A DNA stretch of 64,000 nucleotides, taken from positions 1-64,000 of the forward strand of contig QKDA01000265.1 in the NCBI GenBank assembly GCA_003246765.1, in the 5' to 3' direction. This document shows, one piece after another, positions 21,260 to 32,669 of this stretch. Under the pieces are notes generated by a model. It did not search any database, was not told the origin of the DNA, and saw only the letters and a program-made list of their open reading frames with translations. Positions within the stretch are counted from its first letter, which is position 1. The number at the start of each line of letters is the position of its first letter. Source of the DNA: Spirochaetales bacterium (GTDB taxonomy: Bacteria > Spirochaetota > Spirochaetia > Treponematales > Treponemataceae). The position numbers and the translations under genes were made by a program.

Positions 21260-22033
21260 CTAGACCTCCCGTTTCGTGACGATCTTTACGGTATTGATTC
21301 GGTGTCCGTCCATGTCCTGCACGATGAAATCCAGGGAATTCCACGAGGCCTTCTCGTACTTGACCGGTATCTTGCCGAACAGGTCAAAGACGAAGCCCCC
21401 CAGGGTATCGAATTCCTCTCCCGGGAAAGAAACGCCTAGCAGCTCGGACAGGTCTTCAAGGTTTACCCGGGCGTCGCACAGCCAAACCCCGTCGCCGATG
21501 GAAAGCACGTCTTCCCGTTCGTTATCGAACTCGTCCTGTATATCCCCGACGATTTCCTCGATGATGTCTTCCATGCACACGATGCCCGAGACGCCGCCGT
21601 ATTCGTCGATGGCGATGGCGATATGAACGTGACGCCGCTTGAACTCCCTCAAGAGGGCGTCGATCCTTTTCGATTCGGGAACGAAATAGGGTTTCCGGAT
21701 GATGTTCTCCAGCTCCACCGAATCAAGCCGGGATACGTGCTTGAGGAGATCCTTGACATAGAGGATCCCCACTACGTTATCGATGGAGTCATGGTAAACC
21801 GGGAACCGCGAATGGCCGCTGGATGATACGCGCTGGAGCATGTCCTGGGGCGAGGCGTCAATCGAAAGGAAATCCACGTCGATGCGGGGAATCATGACCT
21901 CTTTGACGGAGGTTTCGGAGAGGTCCACGATGCCGCGGATCATGTCCCGCTTTTCTTCGTTGAGATTCTCCTCGATCTTCTCGTCTATGAGATCTTTCCC
22001 CTCGCCGGTCTTGCGTTTCTTAAAAAGTCCCAT
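21260..22033 (-). CDS. CBS-domain hemolysin/CorC-type protein
   Basis: VKEVMIPRIDVDFLSIDAS...VYHDSIDNVVGILYVKDLL...IAIDEYGGVSGIVCMEDIIEEIVGDIQDEFD. Confidence 0.88.
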   Translation of the reverse strand: MGLFKKRKTGEGKDLIDEKIEENLNEEKRDMIRGIVDLSETSVKEVMIPRIDVDFLSIDASPQDMLQRVSSSGHSRFPVYHDSIDNVVGILYVKDLLKHVSRLDSVELENIIRKPYFVPESKRIDALLREFKRRHVHIAIAIDEYGGVSGIVCMEDIIEEIVGDIQDEFDNEREDVLSIGDGVWLCDARVNLEDLSELLGVSFPGEEFDTLGGFVFDLFGKIPVKYEKASWNSLDFIVQDMDGHRINTVKIVTKREV

Positions 22034-22037
22034 GGGG

Positions 22038-22505
22038 TTAGGCTCCGAATACCCTTTCCGAGGAAAGGCTCTCCAAGAGGCTTTCTTGAAGTTTCAGCAT
22101 CTCCTGTTCCGGGGAATTGTCCGTATGGTCCATGCCGTCCAAATGCAGGATCCCGTGTACCAGGAGGCGTTTCAGCTCTTCGTCCGGAGTCACCGAGAAA
22201 TCCTCGCAGTTTCGCATGAGGGCGCTCAGGCTTATGACGATATCGCCGGCGCTGAACCAGGTCCTTCCCTCGTCGTCCACGTATTCGTCGCCTTGCTCAA
22301 AGGACAGTACGTCCGTGGGCGCGTCTATGTTCCTGTACTGGGCATTGAGATTCCGTATAAAACCGTCTGAGCAGAAAAGCACCGACAGTTCCCATCCCTC
22401 GAGGCTGAGAGCTGCAAGCACCTTCTCGACGAAGGGTTCAACCGCGGCAATCCATGAAGGGCTTTCCATTCCCTCTTCGCAACCGACGTCAATACGGTTA
22501 TTCAT
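22038..22505 (-). CDS. ybeY: endoribonuclease YbeY
   Basis: RNLNAQYRNIDAPTDVLSFEQGDE and LLVHGILHLDGMDHT; ATGA overlap with pgpH at 22502-22505. Confidence 0.92.
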   Translation of the reverse strand: MNNRIDVGCEEGMESPSWIAAVEPFVEKVLAALSLEGWELSVLFCSDGFIRNLNAQYRNIDAPTDVLSFEQGDEYVDDEGRTWFSAGDIVISLSALMRNCEDFSVTPDEELKRLLVHGILHLDGMDHTDNSPEQEMLKLQESLLESLSSERVFGA

Positions 22506-24763
22506 GACTTCTTTCCTTTGGCGGACCCCTCTCTCGCCGGCTGATCGGCGGTATCGGGATCTTTTTGGTTGGGATATTCTATCCGGGAGTGGTAATACCC
22601 CGCAAGTATCGTTACGAAACAATTTTTTATTATCCCTATCTCCCGGAAGGTAAGGTCGGAATTGTCCAGCTGATGGTTTTCTATCTTGTTCACGATGAGC
22701 TCGCCGATAAACTTCTCTAGGCGGGGTACCGACGGCTTATCAAGGGTTCTGCAGGCCGCTTCCACCACGTCCGCCAGCATTACCACCGCGGATTCCCGGG
22801 ACGAGGGGGGATTTCCGGGGTAGGTAAAGTCCTCGGGATCGACCGAATCCTCCCTTTTCTTCGCCTCGTTGTAAAAATACGAAATCAGGCTGTTTCCGTG
22901 ATGCTCGGCAATGATCTCCACCACTTCCTTGGGAAGCCTCATTTGCCGGGCCTTTTCGATGCCCTGCTTTACGTGGCTGCGGATAACCGTGGCGGAAAGC
23001 CTCGGGTTAAGGTCAAGATGCTTGTTGTAGTCCAGTTGGTTTTCCACGAAGTATTCGCTTTGGTCCATTTTGCCGATGTCGTGGTAGTAGGCTCCCACCC
23101 GAGCGAGCAGGGGGTCGGCGCCGATTTCCCTGCAGGCGCTTTCCGCGAGGGTTGCCACCATGATGGAGTGATTGTAGGTTCCCGAAACCGAAAGCAGCAT
23201 GCGCTTCATCACGGGGGAATTGAGGTCCGAGAATTCCATGAGCCTGAAACTCGTGGAGGTGTTGAGCAGGGATTCCAGGATCGGAAGGAAACCGAGAACG
23301 AGAATACCGCTCATAAAGCCGTTTATGGCGGCCCCTACCGCGTAGCGGGATACCTCTCCAGACGGGGACGGGACCATGGCCGACAAGATAAGCACGATGA
23401 CGGGGTTGATGAGGGCAAGAAACCCCGATGATTTTACGAGATCGATGCGTTTCCCCGTGATCCGCATGACGGCAACGCCGGAAAGACCGGAAAAAAGCAC
23501 GAACAGCGACGGCGCAACCGAAAATCCGCTGGCGCAGAGGACCGCTAGGGTGAGCAGGAAGGAAAACATAGCCCCAATCCTCTGGTGTATAAGCACGGTC
23601 ACCATCATGGTCATGAGGGCTGACGGGAGGATAATGGCCATGTCGAAGGGGTCAGAGAACACGCGCGTGCGGCTGGCGATGAGCGCTATCAGGTACATGA
23701 GGGTAAACATAGAAACCAGCACCATCGTGTTGCGAAGCCCCAGGGGAACCCCCGAGAGCTGCGGGACCATGAGGTAGATCCCCAGGATTACAATAGCCGC
23801 CAGGAAGAGCATGTTGCCAAGAAATTGGCGAATGTCCACGTGGACCCCCGAATCCGAAAGGGCCTTCAGCTGGCTGTATTGCTCGTCCGTAACGATGAAG
23901 CCCCGCTTGACGATCTTCTGCCCCTTGGGTATCACCACGAGAACGGGTTGCACCTGCTTAAGGGCCGATTCAAGTTTCGATTCGCTTTCCTCCGCCTGGT
24001 ACAGGATATTGACCCTGATAAAGGGAGTAAGAAGCCCGTAGAGGGTATCCGCCGGGAGGGGGCTTCTTTTCTGCGCCGACACGTAGGAGAGCACCCTCCC
24101 CCGCACGTCGCCCCGGGTAAGGACCTCGTCAATGCCCGTTTCCAGACGCTCTTGCCTGTCGTTGCGCCAGCGAACTATCTCGATCATCGACTGACTGAAC
24201 TGTTCCATGCCCCGGTCGGGGAATTCCGCGATACCCTCGCTTACGAGCTGGTTGAAGAAGATCTTCACCTGCTGCATGACCGGCGCGGGATCTTTGAGTT
24301 CATACAGGGCCTGCATGAGTTTGGCGTCAAAATACCCCGGGTACTGCTGCTGCATTTCCAGGGTAAAGCGATTCATGTCGGGAGCCATTCTGACGGCGTC
24401 CTGAACCGTATCGGCGAAGGTGGTGAAATCGGATATCATGGAGGCCGAGATAAGCCTGTCGTAGCGGAACACCGCGGTAACGAGCTTTTGCCTGGCTTCC
24501 TTCCTCAGTCTGGTAGCGCTTTCGTCGATATAGGATGTCTCCCTGCCCGCCACCACGTCCCGATCGGCTACCTTGCCTACCTCAAAATCCACGAGGGAAA
24601 GCTGCCTGAAACCGTTCTGGTCGAGATACCCGAACCAGGTCGCCACGAGGAGTATAAGATACGATGCCGCGATAACAAGGGCATGCCAACGGAACGGGCC
24701 TATGAGCCTCGCGAGGGGGCTCCGTTCCGGGGAGCCCAGTCGCTCAGTATTTTTGCTGTTCAT
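22502..24763 (-). CDS. pgpH: 7TM-7TMR_HD family HD-domain phosphohydrolase (PgpH-like, probable c-di-AMP phosphodiesterase)
   Basis: Extracellular N-domain, 7 TM region, HD motif SGTYNHSIMVATLAESACREIGADPLLARVGAYYHDIGKM; phoH-pgpH-ybeY order. Confidence 0.85.
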   Translation of the reverse strand: MNSKNTERLGSPERSPLARLIGPFRWHALVIAASYLILLVATWFGYLDQNGFRQLSLVDFEVGKVADRDVVAGRETSYIDESATRLRKEARQKLVTAVFRYDRLISASMISDFTTFADTVQDAVRMAPDMNRFTLEMQQQYPGYFDAKLMQALYELKDPAPVMQQVKIFFNQLVSEGIAEFPDRGMEQFSQSMIEIVRWRNDRQERLETGIDEVLTRGDVRGRVLSYVSAQKRSPLPADTLYGLLTPFIRVNILYQAEESESKLESALKQVQPVLVVIPKGQKIVKRGFIVTDEQYSQLKALSDSGVHVDIRQFLGNMLFLAAIVILGIYLMVPQLSGVPLGLRNTMVLVSMFTLMYLIALIASRTRVFSDPFDMAIILPSALMTMMVTVLIHQRIGAMFSFLLTLAVLCASGFSVAPSLFVLFSGLSGVAVMRITGKRIDLVKSSGFLALINPVIVLILSAMVPSPSGEVSRYAVGAAINGFMSGILVLGFLPILESLLNTSTSFRLMEFSDLNSPVMKRMLLSVSGTYNHSIMVATLAESACREIGADPLLARVGAYYHDIGKMDQSEYFVENQLDYNKHLDLNPRLSATVIRSHVKQGIEKARQMRLPKEVVEIIAEHHGNSLISYFYNEAKKREDSVDPEDFTYPGNPPSSRESAVVMLADVVEAACRTLDKPSVPRLEKFIGELIVNKIENHQLDNSDLTFREIGIIKNCFVTILAGYYHSRIEYPNQKDPDTADQPAREGSAKGKKS

Positions 24764-25685
24764 AGACTTGTACGATTTTCTTCACTAAGGCACTCCTGAC
24801 CACATCGCGGTTATCGAGGGTCACAACGGCTATTTCCGGGATATTTAAAAGAACCTTGACGCTATGGCTTAAACCCGACTCGGTTCGTCCCGGAAGATCA
24901 ATCTGGGTAGGGTCTCCGGTTACTATTGCCCGGGAGCCTTCCCCTAATCTCGTTAAAAACATCTTCATCTGCTCTTTGGTCGTGTTTTGAGCTTCATCGA
25001 GGATTACGGCGCAGTTATCGAGGCTTCTTCCTCTCATGTACGCCAAAGGGGCCACTTCAATAAGGCGGGAGTCTTCCATTTTCCTGACCGTCTCCGCCGA
25101 GACAAGGCTTTCCATGGCATCGTAGAGCGGTCTGAGGTACGGGCTTATTTTCTGTTCCAGGTCCCCGGGCAGATAGCCGAGGCTCTCTCCGGCTTCCACC
25201 ACCGGCCGGGTCATTACTATCTTCCGAACCCTTCTAGAAAGTACCAGGCTGAGGGCGTATGCCACCGCCAGGAAGGTTTTCCCCGTGCCCGCCGGTCCGA
25301 GGGCGAAAACCAACTCCCTCGTTTCCATGGCCTTAACCAGGTCCGCTTGCTTGGGGGACTTTGGGTAAACCCTGCGGGTACCCTGGGGAATCTGTATGTA
25401 GGACTCCGAGAGGGACGCCGACAGGTCCGATTCCAGGTTGCCTATAATCGCCTGGATTCGGTCATGCCCGTGAACGTCGTCGTGTCCCGTTACGATCCGG
25501 TCCATGAGGGTTTGGAATTTACGGCACACGTCGGCGTCTTCCGAAGCTACGGTAAATTCATTGCCCCGGGTGAGCAGGGCGGCGCCAAGATACTCCTCGA
25601 TGGATCGAAGATTCCTGTCATTGGCGCCGCAAAGCGCCGAAAGGACCTCTGAATCGTCAACAACTATCGTATAGCCAGAATCCAA
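24744..25685 (-). CDS. phoH: PhoH-family ATPase
   Basis: VFALGPAGTGKTFLAVAYALSLV; TRPVVEAGESLGYLPGDLEQKISPYLRPLYDAM; ILDEAQNTTKEQMKMFLTRLG. Confidence 0.92.
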   Translation of the reverse strand: MDSGYTIVVDDSEVLSALCGANDRNLRSIEEYLGAALLTRGNEFTVASEDADVCRKFQTLMDRIVTGHDDVHGHDRIQAIIGNLESDLSASLSESYIQIPQGTRRVYPKSPKQADLVKAMETRELVFALGPAGTGKTFLAVAYALSLVLSRRVRKIVMTRPVVEAGESLGYLPGDLEQKISPYLRPLYDAMESLVSAETVRKMEDSRLIEVAPLAYMRGRSLDNCAVILDEAQNTTKEQMKMFLTRLGEGSRAIVTGDPTQIDLPGRTESGLSHSVKVLLNIPEIAVVTLDNRDVVRSALVKKIVQVYEQQKY

Positions 25686-25739
25686 GAAAACCTCTTTGAA
25701 TCAGTGTACATAGACCCATCCGAGTCGTCAAGGCTCGTC

Positions 25740-28700
25740 TCACGGGGTAGAAGCGGAGTCGGAACTGGTGGTATTGAGGGTAAAAACTCCCTTTTCCGAC
25801 TTTACGCTCGTCTTGATGTCCGTTACGGGCTTCCATTGAACCGTGAGGCTGATGACCGGTTTGAAGTCATAATAGGGCTTTGCCGTATCGGTGATGAGTT
25901 CGGGCCTTACGGTCGTGGAGAAGGTCGCGGTCCAGTCATGCAGATTATGGATCGCCGTAAGGGAGAGGTTGGTCAGCTTATACCCCGAAGCCGTACGCCG
26001 GGGAGTATCCCAGAACATAAAGGAGTCCGCCAAATCAATGAGCGGATTCGTTTCGCCCGGAAGGCGAACAGGCAGGTTTGCGTAATCCTGAAAATAACGG
26101 GCAATAACCCCGTTTTCGCTGCTAGAGGAAAAGGTAAGGTCCAAAAACTCGTGAATTTTAAAGGTTATTGACGGGGTGAAGGTAAGTGAGCTGTCGGTAA
26201 TCTTTAAAAGATCAAGTTTGACCGTGGAGCTCACCGAAAAAAGCAGGTTTATCCTGTTTTTCCATCCTCCCAAGGCTAGCTGTTTTTTGGTGTTGCTCAC
26301 GGTCAGGCTCGTGGAGGTTGGGATAAATTCCTTTTTCGTGCCCTTGAGGACCCACCCGGAACCGGGAATTAGTTCATAGGGTATGGCCGAGCTAAAACGG
26401 TAATCCGCCGATACGTAGGGGGTATTTAGGTTATAGGAGAGGCTTGAGGGTTCCTCCTCCTGTATGTTATAGGTGAACCCCTGGGACAGGGAAGAGGAAA
26501 AGGGCAGGCCGATCTTGACGGTTGAGACGAAGGGATCCCAATACCACTTGCGACCACCTGTATCCTTCTCGAAAAGGCGGGTTGACCCAGTGACGGAAAG
26601 AGGAGCCCACCCGAGGGAGAGCTCCCCCTTGTATGACTGAAGCAAAGGGTCGAGATAACTGGTTATTTTGAGGGACTGAACGTTGTCCGCCAGGTTAAAT
26701 CCGGCTGTGGCCGAGGCATAATGGTTTGTTACGTAGGTTTTGTCCCATTCAAAGAGCTCGGTTTTCCACGACGGATCCTCCGCCGTGCCGTTGAATGACG
26801 ACTTCGCGAGGGTCCCCGAGAGATTCCAGGACAAGGATGAGGGGGAAAACAGGGATGAGGCGCTAAACGGTGAAAGGCTTGCCTGTTCCGTGGACGTAAC
26901 GAGCCATACCGATGATTTATAGTCGTTGAGTTTGGCGGTATCCTGCTGGAGCGGCGTGTTCACCGAATCGGACATCCAAGGGTGATCCTGAAGGGTCGAG
27001 GAAAACTTCACCGTGGATGATAGCTTAACTATCTTGCCCATGTCGTATTTTCCTGTCAAATCAAGGTCGTTCTTGAGTCTATTAAATACCGAGGCGTAGC
27101 TGTTCCAGTCCACGTCGGAAGGCTCATGCCAATCCGTTGAATCGTAGGTTATCTCCTCGAGTACCGAGGGCTGATAAAGCCACGTGAGGCTCCACGTACT
27201 TTCATTGGCGTTTTGCGCGGGTATCTGATTGGATAGCGCCGGAAATGCGTCCCGGACTGACCCGTTGACAGCATCTTCCCGACTCTCCCCCGTTTCTTCG
27301 CCAATTTCGGGCTTAAATGGATTCTGAATTACCCCCTCCCCCACTGAGGATGACTGGGTAGTTGGATTGGTTCTGTCCTCGCTCGACAGCAGCGTTCCTC
27401 CAATGGTGAGGGAGAGCTCGGGATTGATTTTTTGGGGGTAATAAAAGGTTCGCTCCGGCGAGTAGGCGGCATTCGCCCGGGTAAGGCCTTCATTGGCTTT
27501 TGACGATAAAAGAACCGTTCCCGAGAGTTTCGTAACGTTCAGGGTATCGATCCAGGGCTTAAGATACGTTATTTTGGGGTTAAACGACCCGTTAACCTTC
27601 CATGAATAGGAGGTTTCTGTCGAAATGGAGGAACCCAAGGCGAGGGTATCCTGGTTGAGGATGTAATCAAACCAGTTGAGATCCTCGCTGCGATCCAGGA
27701 AGTCTTGCTTAAAATATGGGTCGGAAATGAGGGGAAGCGCTATATCAAGGCTCAAGGAGGCCTGGTTTATTTTAAGGGAAAGATCGGACCGAAAACGAAA
27801 CGGAAGAGAAACGCCGAAAAAGGAGGAGGAATCCCAATACTCCCTTCCCTGGCTGTCGTAAGGAGAATAGGAGATTCCCTCCAAGGGCGGAAAAAGGGTT
27901 CGAGACATACCGGCCAATACCGAAAATGAGAAATTTCGGAGGAAGGTATCTTGGGGGCTCAGGTTTCCCTCCAGCCCCGCCATGGCTCCAAGTCCTGAAT
28001 AGGCGTCCACCATTAGTTTAACGTAATCGGTGCCCTGGTTTTTTGCGTCCGTCTCAAGGTTCCGGAAAAAAAGGCCTTCTCTCCTCTGTTCCTTTAGGGT
28101 ATCGCTTTGAAGAAAATTGGTAAAATTCGACTTATCCGCGGCGGAGGTTTTTTTTAGGGGTTTTCTTCCCAAAAGATATGTCGTGGTTTGAACGAATGCC
28201 CCCTGCCGGTTTCTCACGCCGAACACGGGGTTTACGATCATTTCGTCGGAGGGGTAATAAAAGGCGGGGATATAGAGTATGGGCAAGGGCCCGATAAAAA
28301 AAATGCCGTTGAATAGGGCGATTTCATTTCCCGGCAGTAGCCAAATACGGCTCGCCTTTATAGACCAGTGCGGATCGGGCTCATCGCAGGTAGTCAGGAC
28401 ACCGTTTTTAAAGGCCATGGTGGCTCCGGAATCCCTTCCTGCAATTTCAGCGTGGACTATATAAGGATCTCCGTCTTTTTTCCCGGAATCCTGGGTGATC
28501 TTTCCGCCGAGAAATTCTCCCTCCTGATCCTTGATATTGAACAGGAGGGCTTCCCCCGTAAAAAGTTGCCCCCCGGAAGCCCCTGTTTTCCTTTCAAAGC
28601 GGACCGAACCGTGGGCTTCAAGGGTTTCCCTGGTTTTGTTATAGACTATTTCGTCGGCGCTGATGGTGGATGTTGTGGATCCCTCGGAAACCAAGATGGT

Positions 28701-28868
28701 TACGTCTCCGATAAAACGCACGGTCTCGCTGCCGTCGGACTCCTTGGTACCGGAATACACAGTGGAACGGGCAGATTTTATCGTGACGGTTCGTTCCGCT
28801 CCGTAAAGCGCAGTCGTGAAGAGGAGTGCGGAAACTGCGGCAAAGAGGGCTCGTGAGGGCCCCTTCAT
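25740..28868 (-). CDS. lptD: LptD/OstA-like outer membrane assembly protein (1042 aa)
   Basis: Signal peptide; N-terminal OstA-like beta domain ([23 protein letters not shown]); [39 protein letters not shown]; long beta-strand-rich C-terminus. Confidence 0.72.
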   Translation of the reverse strand: MKGPSRALFAAVSALLFTTALYGAERTVTIKSARSTVYSGTKESDGSETVRFIGDVTILVSEGSTTSTISADEIVYNKTRETLEAHGSVRFERKTGASGGQLFTGEALLFNIKDQEGEFLGGKITQDSGKKDGDPYIVHAEIAGRDSGATMAFKNGVLTTCDEPDPHWSIKASRIWLLPGNEIALFNGIFFIGPLPILYIPAFYYPSDEMIVNPVFGVRNRQGAFVQTTTYLLGRKPLKKTSAADKSNFTNFLQSDTLKEQRREGLFFRNLETDAKNQGTDYVKLMVDAYSGLGAMAGLEGNLSPQDTFLRNFSFSVLAGMSRTLFPPLEGISYSPYDSQGREYWDSSSFFGVSLPFRFRSDLSLKINQASLSLDIALPLISDPYFKQDFLDRSEDLNWFDYILNQDTLALGSSISTETSYSWKVNGSFNPKITYLKPWIDTLNVTKLSGTVLLSSKANEGLTRANAAYSPERTFYYPQKINPELSLTIGGTLLSSEDRTNPTTQSSSVGEGVIQNPFKPEIGEETGESREDAVNGSVRDAFPALSNQIPAQNANESTWSLTWLYQPSVLEEITYDSTDWHEPSDVDWNSYASVFNRLKNDLDLTGKYDMGKIVKLSSTVKFSSTLQDHPWMSDSVNTPLQQDTAKLNDYKSSVWLVTSTEQASLSPFSASSLFSPSSLSWNLSGTLAKSSFNGTAEDPSWKTELFEWDKTYVTNHYASATAGFNLADNVQSLKITSYLDPLLQSYKGELSLGWAPLSVTGSTRLFEKDTGGRKWYWDPFVSTVKIGLPFSSSLSQGFTYNIQEEEPSSLSYNLNTPYVSADYRFSSAIPYELIPGSGWVLKGTKKEFIPTSTSLTVSNTKKQLALGGWKNRINLLFSVSSTVKLDLLKITDSSLTFTPSITFKIHEFLDLTFSSSSENGVIARYFQDYANLPVRLPGETNPLIDLADSFMFWDTPRRTASGYKLTNLSLTAIHNLHDWTATFSTTVRPELITDTAKPYYDFKPVISLTVQWKPVTDIKTSVKSEKGVFTLNTTSSDSASTP

Positions 28869-31732
28869 TTCATGCGTTCCAGCATTTCTTTGACGTATTG
28901 ACCCGTATAGGAGCGGGGATTCCGGGCAAGTTCCTCGGGGGTCCCCATACCCACAACCGTACCTCCCCGAACGCCGCCCTCCGGTCCGAGATCCACGAGC
29001 TTGTCCGCCTGAAGTATGACGTCCAGATTATGCTCGATCATAACCACGGTGTTTCCCTGATCCAGAAGCCTGTGGATTACGGTCATAAGCTGCTTCACGT
29101 CGGCGAAATGGAGGCCCGTAGTCGGTTCATCGAGAATATAGAGCGTTTTTCCCGTGGATCTGCGGGCGAGTTCATTGGCCAGCTTAACCCGCTGGGCCTC
29201 GCCTCCGGAAAGGGTTAAGGCGGACTGGCCAAGCTTTATATAGCCGAGTCCCACCGAAAGGAGGGTTTCCATTTTTCTCGAAATTTGCGGGACCGGTGCG
29301 AAGAATTCAGCCGCTTCCTCGATGGTCATTTCGAGCACTTCGGCGATGTTTTTCCCCTTGTAGCGAACCTCGAGGGTTTCACGGTTGAACCGGTGTCCGT
29401 GGCATACGTCGCAGGTAATATAGACGTCGGGAAGGAAATTCATCTCGATTGTAATAGTGCCGTCGCCTTGGCAATGCTCGCAGCGGCCGCCCTTAACGTT
29501 GAAGGAAAAACGGCCCGGCTTATAACCGCGGGCCTTGGAGTCGGGCAAGCTCGAAAAGAGGTCCCGAATGGCGGTAAAAACGCCCACGTAGGTCGCGGGA
29601 TTCGACCTGGGCGTTCTCCCTATGGGGCTCTGGTCGATGTTGATGACCTTGTCGATTGCCTCAAGACCCTCAATACGGTCGAAGGAACCCTCGGGATATG
29701 AGGTTCTCGAAACGCGGTTCGAGATTGCCGGAAAAAGCACGTCCGAAAGGAGGGTTGACTTCCCGGAACCCGAGACCCCCGTGATGCAGGTAAAGGCGCC
29801 CAGGGGGATTTCAACGTCTACGCCCTTTAGATTGTGTTCAGTAGCCCCAAAAAGCCGTATGAAGGAACCGTTGCCTTCGCGCCGCCGGGAGGGAAGATCC
29901 ATCTTGAGGGTACCCGCGAGATACTGACCCGTGAGGCTTTCCTTAACCTTCATGACCTCCTCGGGAGAACCCTGGGCGACAATGTACCCCCCGTGTACGC
30001 CGGCTCCGGGACCGAGATCCACTATATGATCCGCCGTGCGCAGGGTTTGCTCGTCATGTTCAACCACGATGAGGGTATTGCCTAGGTCGCGCAAGTACGT
30101 CAGCGTATCGATGAGCCGCTGGTTATCCCTTTGGTGCAGCCCGATAGAGGGCTCGTCGAGGATATAAAGAACCCCGATAAGGCTCGAACCGATTTGGGTT
30201 GCCAGCCTGATTCTTTGGGCCTCCCCGCCCGAGAGAGTCGATGCCTTGCGTTCCAGGGTTAGATAGTCGAGGCCCACGTTCTGCATGAAAGAAAGCCGCG
30301 CGTTAATTTCCTTGAGTATCTGGGCGGCAATGGTTTTCTCGGTTTCCGTCAAGTACAGTTTCTCGAAAAAACGAATGGATTCCGCCACGGACATGCTTGA
30401 CAGGTCAAAGATGGAGGTTTCCCCCACGGTAACGGCCAGGGCCTCGCTCCTGAGTCTCCTCCCGTGACAGACCTCGCAGGGCTTGTTGGACATGTATTGC
30501 TCAAAATTTTCCTTCTGGGAGTCGGAGAAGGTCTCGTTGTAGCGGCGTTTGAGATCCGAAAAGACCCCGGGCCAGCTTTGATGGTAGTTGAAATGCCCGG
30601 TACCCTCGCGGTTTCGATATACAAAGTCAATTGCCTCATCCCCGGTGCCTTCCATGATGATGTTCCGGATCTTCTTGGGTAAATCCTTCCAGGGAGTGGA
30701 AAGCGAAAAGCCGTAATGCCGTGCGAGGGCATCGAAACGGCTCCGGTTCCAGGCGGCGTCGGGATTATAAGGAAGGAGGGCCCCGTCGTCGAAGGAAAGT
30801 TCCCCGTTCGGCACGATTAGGGATTCGTCGAATTCCTGCTTTGCCCCGAGACCCGTGCATTCGGGACAGGCTCCGAAGGGATTGTTAAAGGAAAAGAGCC
30901 TGGGTTGAAGCTCCGGGATGGAAATGCCGCAATCGGGGCAGGCATTCTTCTGCGAGAAGAAAATCTCCGATTCGGGCCCTTCCCCTTCTTGCCTCGTGGC
31001 GAGGAGTATGCCTCCGGAGCTTTCCAAAGCGGTCTCAACGGATTCCGCCAGGCGCTTTCTCACTTCGGGACCGAGCTTAATACGGTCGATTACCAGCTCG
31101 ATGGTATGTTTTTTTTGCTTGTCCAGTTTGATTTCATTGTCGAGTTCCACGAGCAGGCCGTCGATTCGGGCCCTCGCATAGCCCGCGTTCCTCGCGTCGG
31201 TAATTATTTTCTGATGCTCCCCTTTCTTGCCCCTAATGACCGGGGAAAGCACCTGTACCTTCGTCCCTTCGGGCCAGGAGAGTATGGTGCCGATAATCTG
31301 GTCCACCGACTGTTCCTGAATTTCCTTTCCGCACTGGGGGCAATGGGGACGGCCGATTCGGGCGTAAAGTAGCCGGTAATAGTCATAAATCTCGGTAACC
31401 GTACCCACCGTGGAACGGGGATTTTTATGGGTTGTCTTTTGCTCTATGGATATCGCGGGGGAAAGCCCTTCGATATAGTCGATATCCGGTTTATCCATAC
31501 GGCCAAGAAACTGGCGGGCATAGGCGGACAGGGACTCGACATAGCGCCGCTGCCCTTCCGCGAAAATGGTATCGAAGGCCAGGGAACTCTTTCCCGATCC
31601 CGACAAACCGGAAATGACGATCAGTTTATCCCGGGGAAGCTCAATATCGATATTTTTGAGGTTGTGTTCCCGGGCGCCCTTGACGACCAGTTTTGTTAAT
31701 CCGTGAAAAGAAGCATTTTGCTTAGAGCTCAT
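28865..31732 (-). CDS. uvrA: excinuclease ABC subunit A
   Basis: [61 protein letters not shown]; two ABC modules. Confidence 0.97.
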   Translation of the reverse strand: MSSKQNASFHGLTKLVVKGAREHNLKNIDIELPRDKLIVISGLSGSGKSSLAFDTIFAEGQRRYVESLSAYARQFLGRMDKPDIDYIEGLSPAISIEQKTTHKNPRSTVGTVTEIYDYYRLLYARIGRPHCPQCGKEIQEQSVDQIIGTILSWPEGTKVQVLSPVIRGKKGEHQKIITDARNAGYARARIDGLLVELDNEIKLDKQKKHTIELVIDRIKLGPEVRKRLAESVETALESSGGILLATRQEGEGPESEIFFSQKNACPDCGISIPELQPRLFSFNNPFGACPECTGLGAKQEFDESLIVPNGELSFDDGALLPYNPDAAWNRSRFDALARHYGFSLSTPWKDLPKKIRNIIMEGTGDEAIDFVYRNREGTGHFNYHQSWPGVFSDLKRRYNETFSDSQKENFEQYMSNKPCEVCHGRRLRSEALAVTVGETSIFDLSSMSVAESIRFFEKLYLTETEKTIAAQILKEINARLSFMQNVGLDYLTLERKASTLSGGEAQRIRLATQIGSSLIGVLYILDEPSIGLHQRDNQRLIDTLTYLRDLGNTLIVVEHDEQTLRTADHIVDLGPGAGVHGGYIVAQGSPEEVMKVKESLTGQYLAGTLKMDLPSRRREGNGSFIRLFGATEHNLKGVDVEIPLGAFTCITGVSGSGKSTLLSDVLFPAISNRVSRTSYPEGSFDRIEGLEAIDKVINIDQSPIGRTPRSNPATYVGVFTAIRDLFSSLPDSKARGYKPGRFSFNVKGGRCEHCQGDGTITIEMNFLPDVYITCDVCHGHRFNRETLEVRYKGKNIAEVLEMTIEEAAEFFAPVPQISRKMETLLSVGLGYIKLGQSALTLSGGEAQRVKLANELARRSTGKTLYILDEPTTGLHFADVKQLMTVIHRLLDQGNTVVMIEHNLDVILQADKLVDLGPEGGVRGGTVVGMGTPEELARNPRSYTGQYVKEMLERMK

Positions 31733-31780
31733 GGCCTAATACTATCCCTTTCGCGTCGGTCCGACAAGATCGCCGGTGCA

Positions 31781-31816
31781 AAAAAATAAAAAAAAACCGT
31801 CACCTCGGTGACGGTT
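31781..31816 (-). terminator. Rho-independent terminator downstream of tRNA-Val
   Basis: Minus strand: ACCGTCACC-GAG-GTGACGGT followed by a T-run. Confidence 0.85.
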
Positions 31817-31819
31817 CAT

Positions 31820-31892
31820 TGGGCGCTGACGGGATCGAACCGCCGACATTTTGGGTGTAAACCAAACGCTCTGCCAGCTGAGCTAAGCGCCC
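31820..31892 (-). tRNA. tRNA-Val (anticodon UAC)
   Basis: GGGCGCTTAGCTCAGCTGGCAGAGCGTTTGGTTTACACCCAAAATGTCGGCGGTTCGATCCCGTCAGCGCCCA folds as a cloverleaf; TAC in the anticodon position; CCA not encoded. Confidence 0.92.
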
Positions 31893-31943
31893 GTTAGGTC
31901 TCCACTATACAGAAACGGGGCTTGAAGGTCAATAACCCCGAGG

Positions 31944-32669
31944 TTATTCGGCGATGATCAGGGAACCCAGTGCGGCGGCCTTGCTGTGTATCGCCCTAAA
32001 GCTCTCATCAAAACCGTAGGCAAAGGCATAGGCCTGGATATACCAGGCTTCCTTGCCTGAGGATGAGGAGTATTTCACGTCGCCGTCGTCCTCGGCAATA
32101 TCTTCGTATTCAAAGGATTTTGGCTTGCCATCCGAGCCCGGGCTGGTTCTCCAAATCAAGGGAAGGGCTTGCTCGGTGCCCAAGCCCTTGTCTGTCGTGA
32201 ATTCCGCCGGATACTCCTCACCCAACGGGAAAGGGCGTATCGTCACGGTCCTGTCGCTGGCTGCGGCGGATAAAAGGGGCGCCGGCAGCATGGAAGCCGA
32301 CTCGCTGCCGTTTATCAAGGTCATTCGGCGGTAGCTCTTGGTATTGACCACGTAGGAATACACGTTGGCCGGGTCCTTGTCGTTTTTGGTGGCAATGTCC
32401 GTGGCGTCCTGGGACCGCTGGGCAGTGGAGTTATAGATGCGGTAATAAACCTCCCAACCCTTAAAATAACCCGACGAGTCATTGTTATTGTCTTCATCGG
32501 TAGTGCGGAAGGAAAAGAAGGCAGTTAATGGCTCGTTGGGAGACTCAGGGGTTGCCAGAGCCGTAGGGGGATGAAGATAGATGAACTGATCTATGCCGCA
32601 GGACACAAGTATCGTAAGGGCGAGCAGCGCGGCAACGGGCCCCGCAGGGCCCCAACGAAGTCTCATCAC
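31944..32669 (-). CDS. putative lipoprotein, unknown function
   Basis: N-terminus MMRLRWGPAGPVAALLALTILVSCGID with a lipobox-like LVSC; ATGA overlap with the cyclase gene. Confidence 0.7.
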   Translation of the reverse strand: MMRLRWGPAGPVAALLALTILVSCGIDQFIYLHPPTALATPESPNEPLTAFFSFRTTDEDNNNDSSGYFKGWEVYYRIYNSTAQRSQDATDIATKNDKDPANVYSYVVNTKSYRRMTLINGSESASMLPAPLLSAAASDRTVTIRPFPLGEEYPAEFTTDKGLGTEQALPLIWRTSPGSDGKPKSFEYEDIAEDDGDVKYSSSSGKEAWYIQAYAFAYGFDESFRAIHSKAAALGSLIIAE

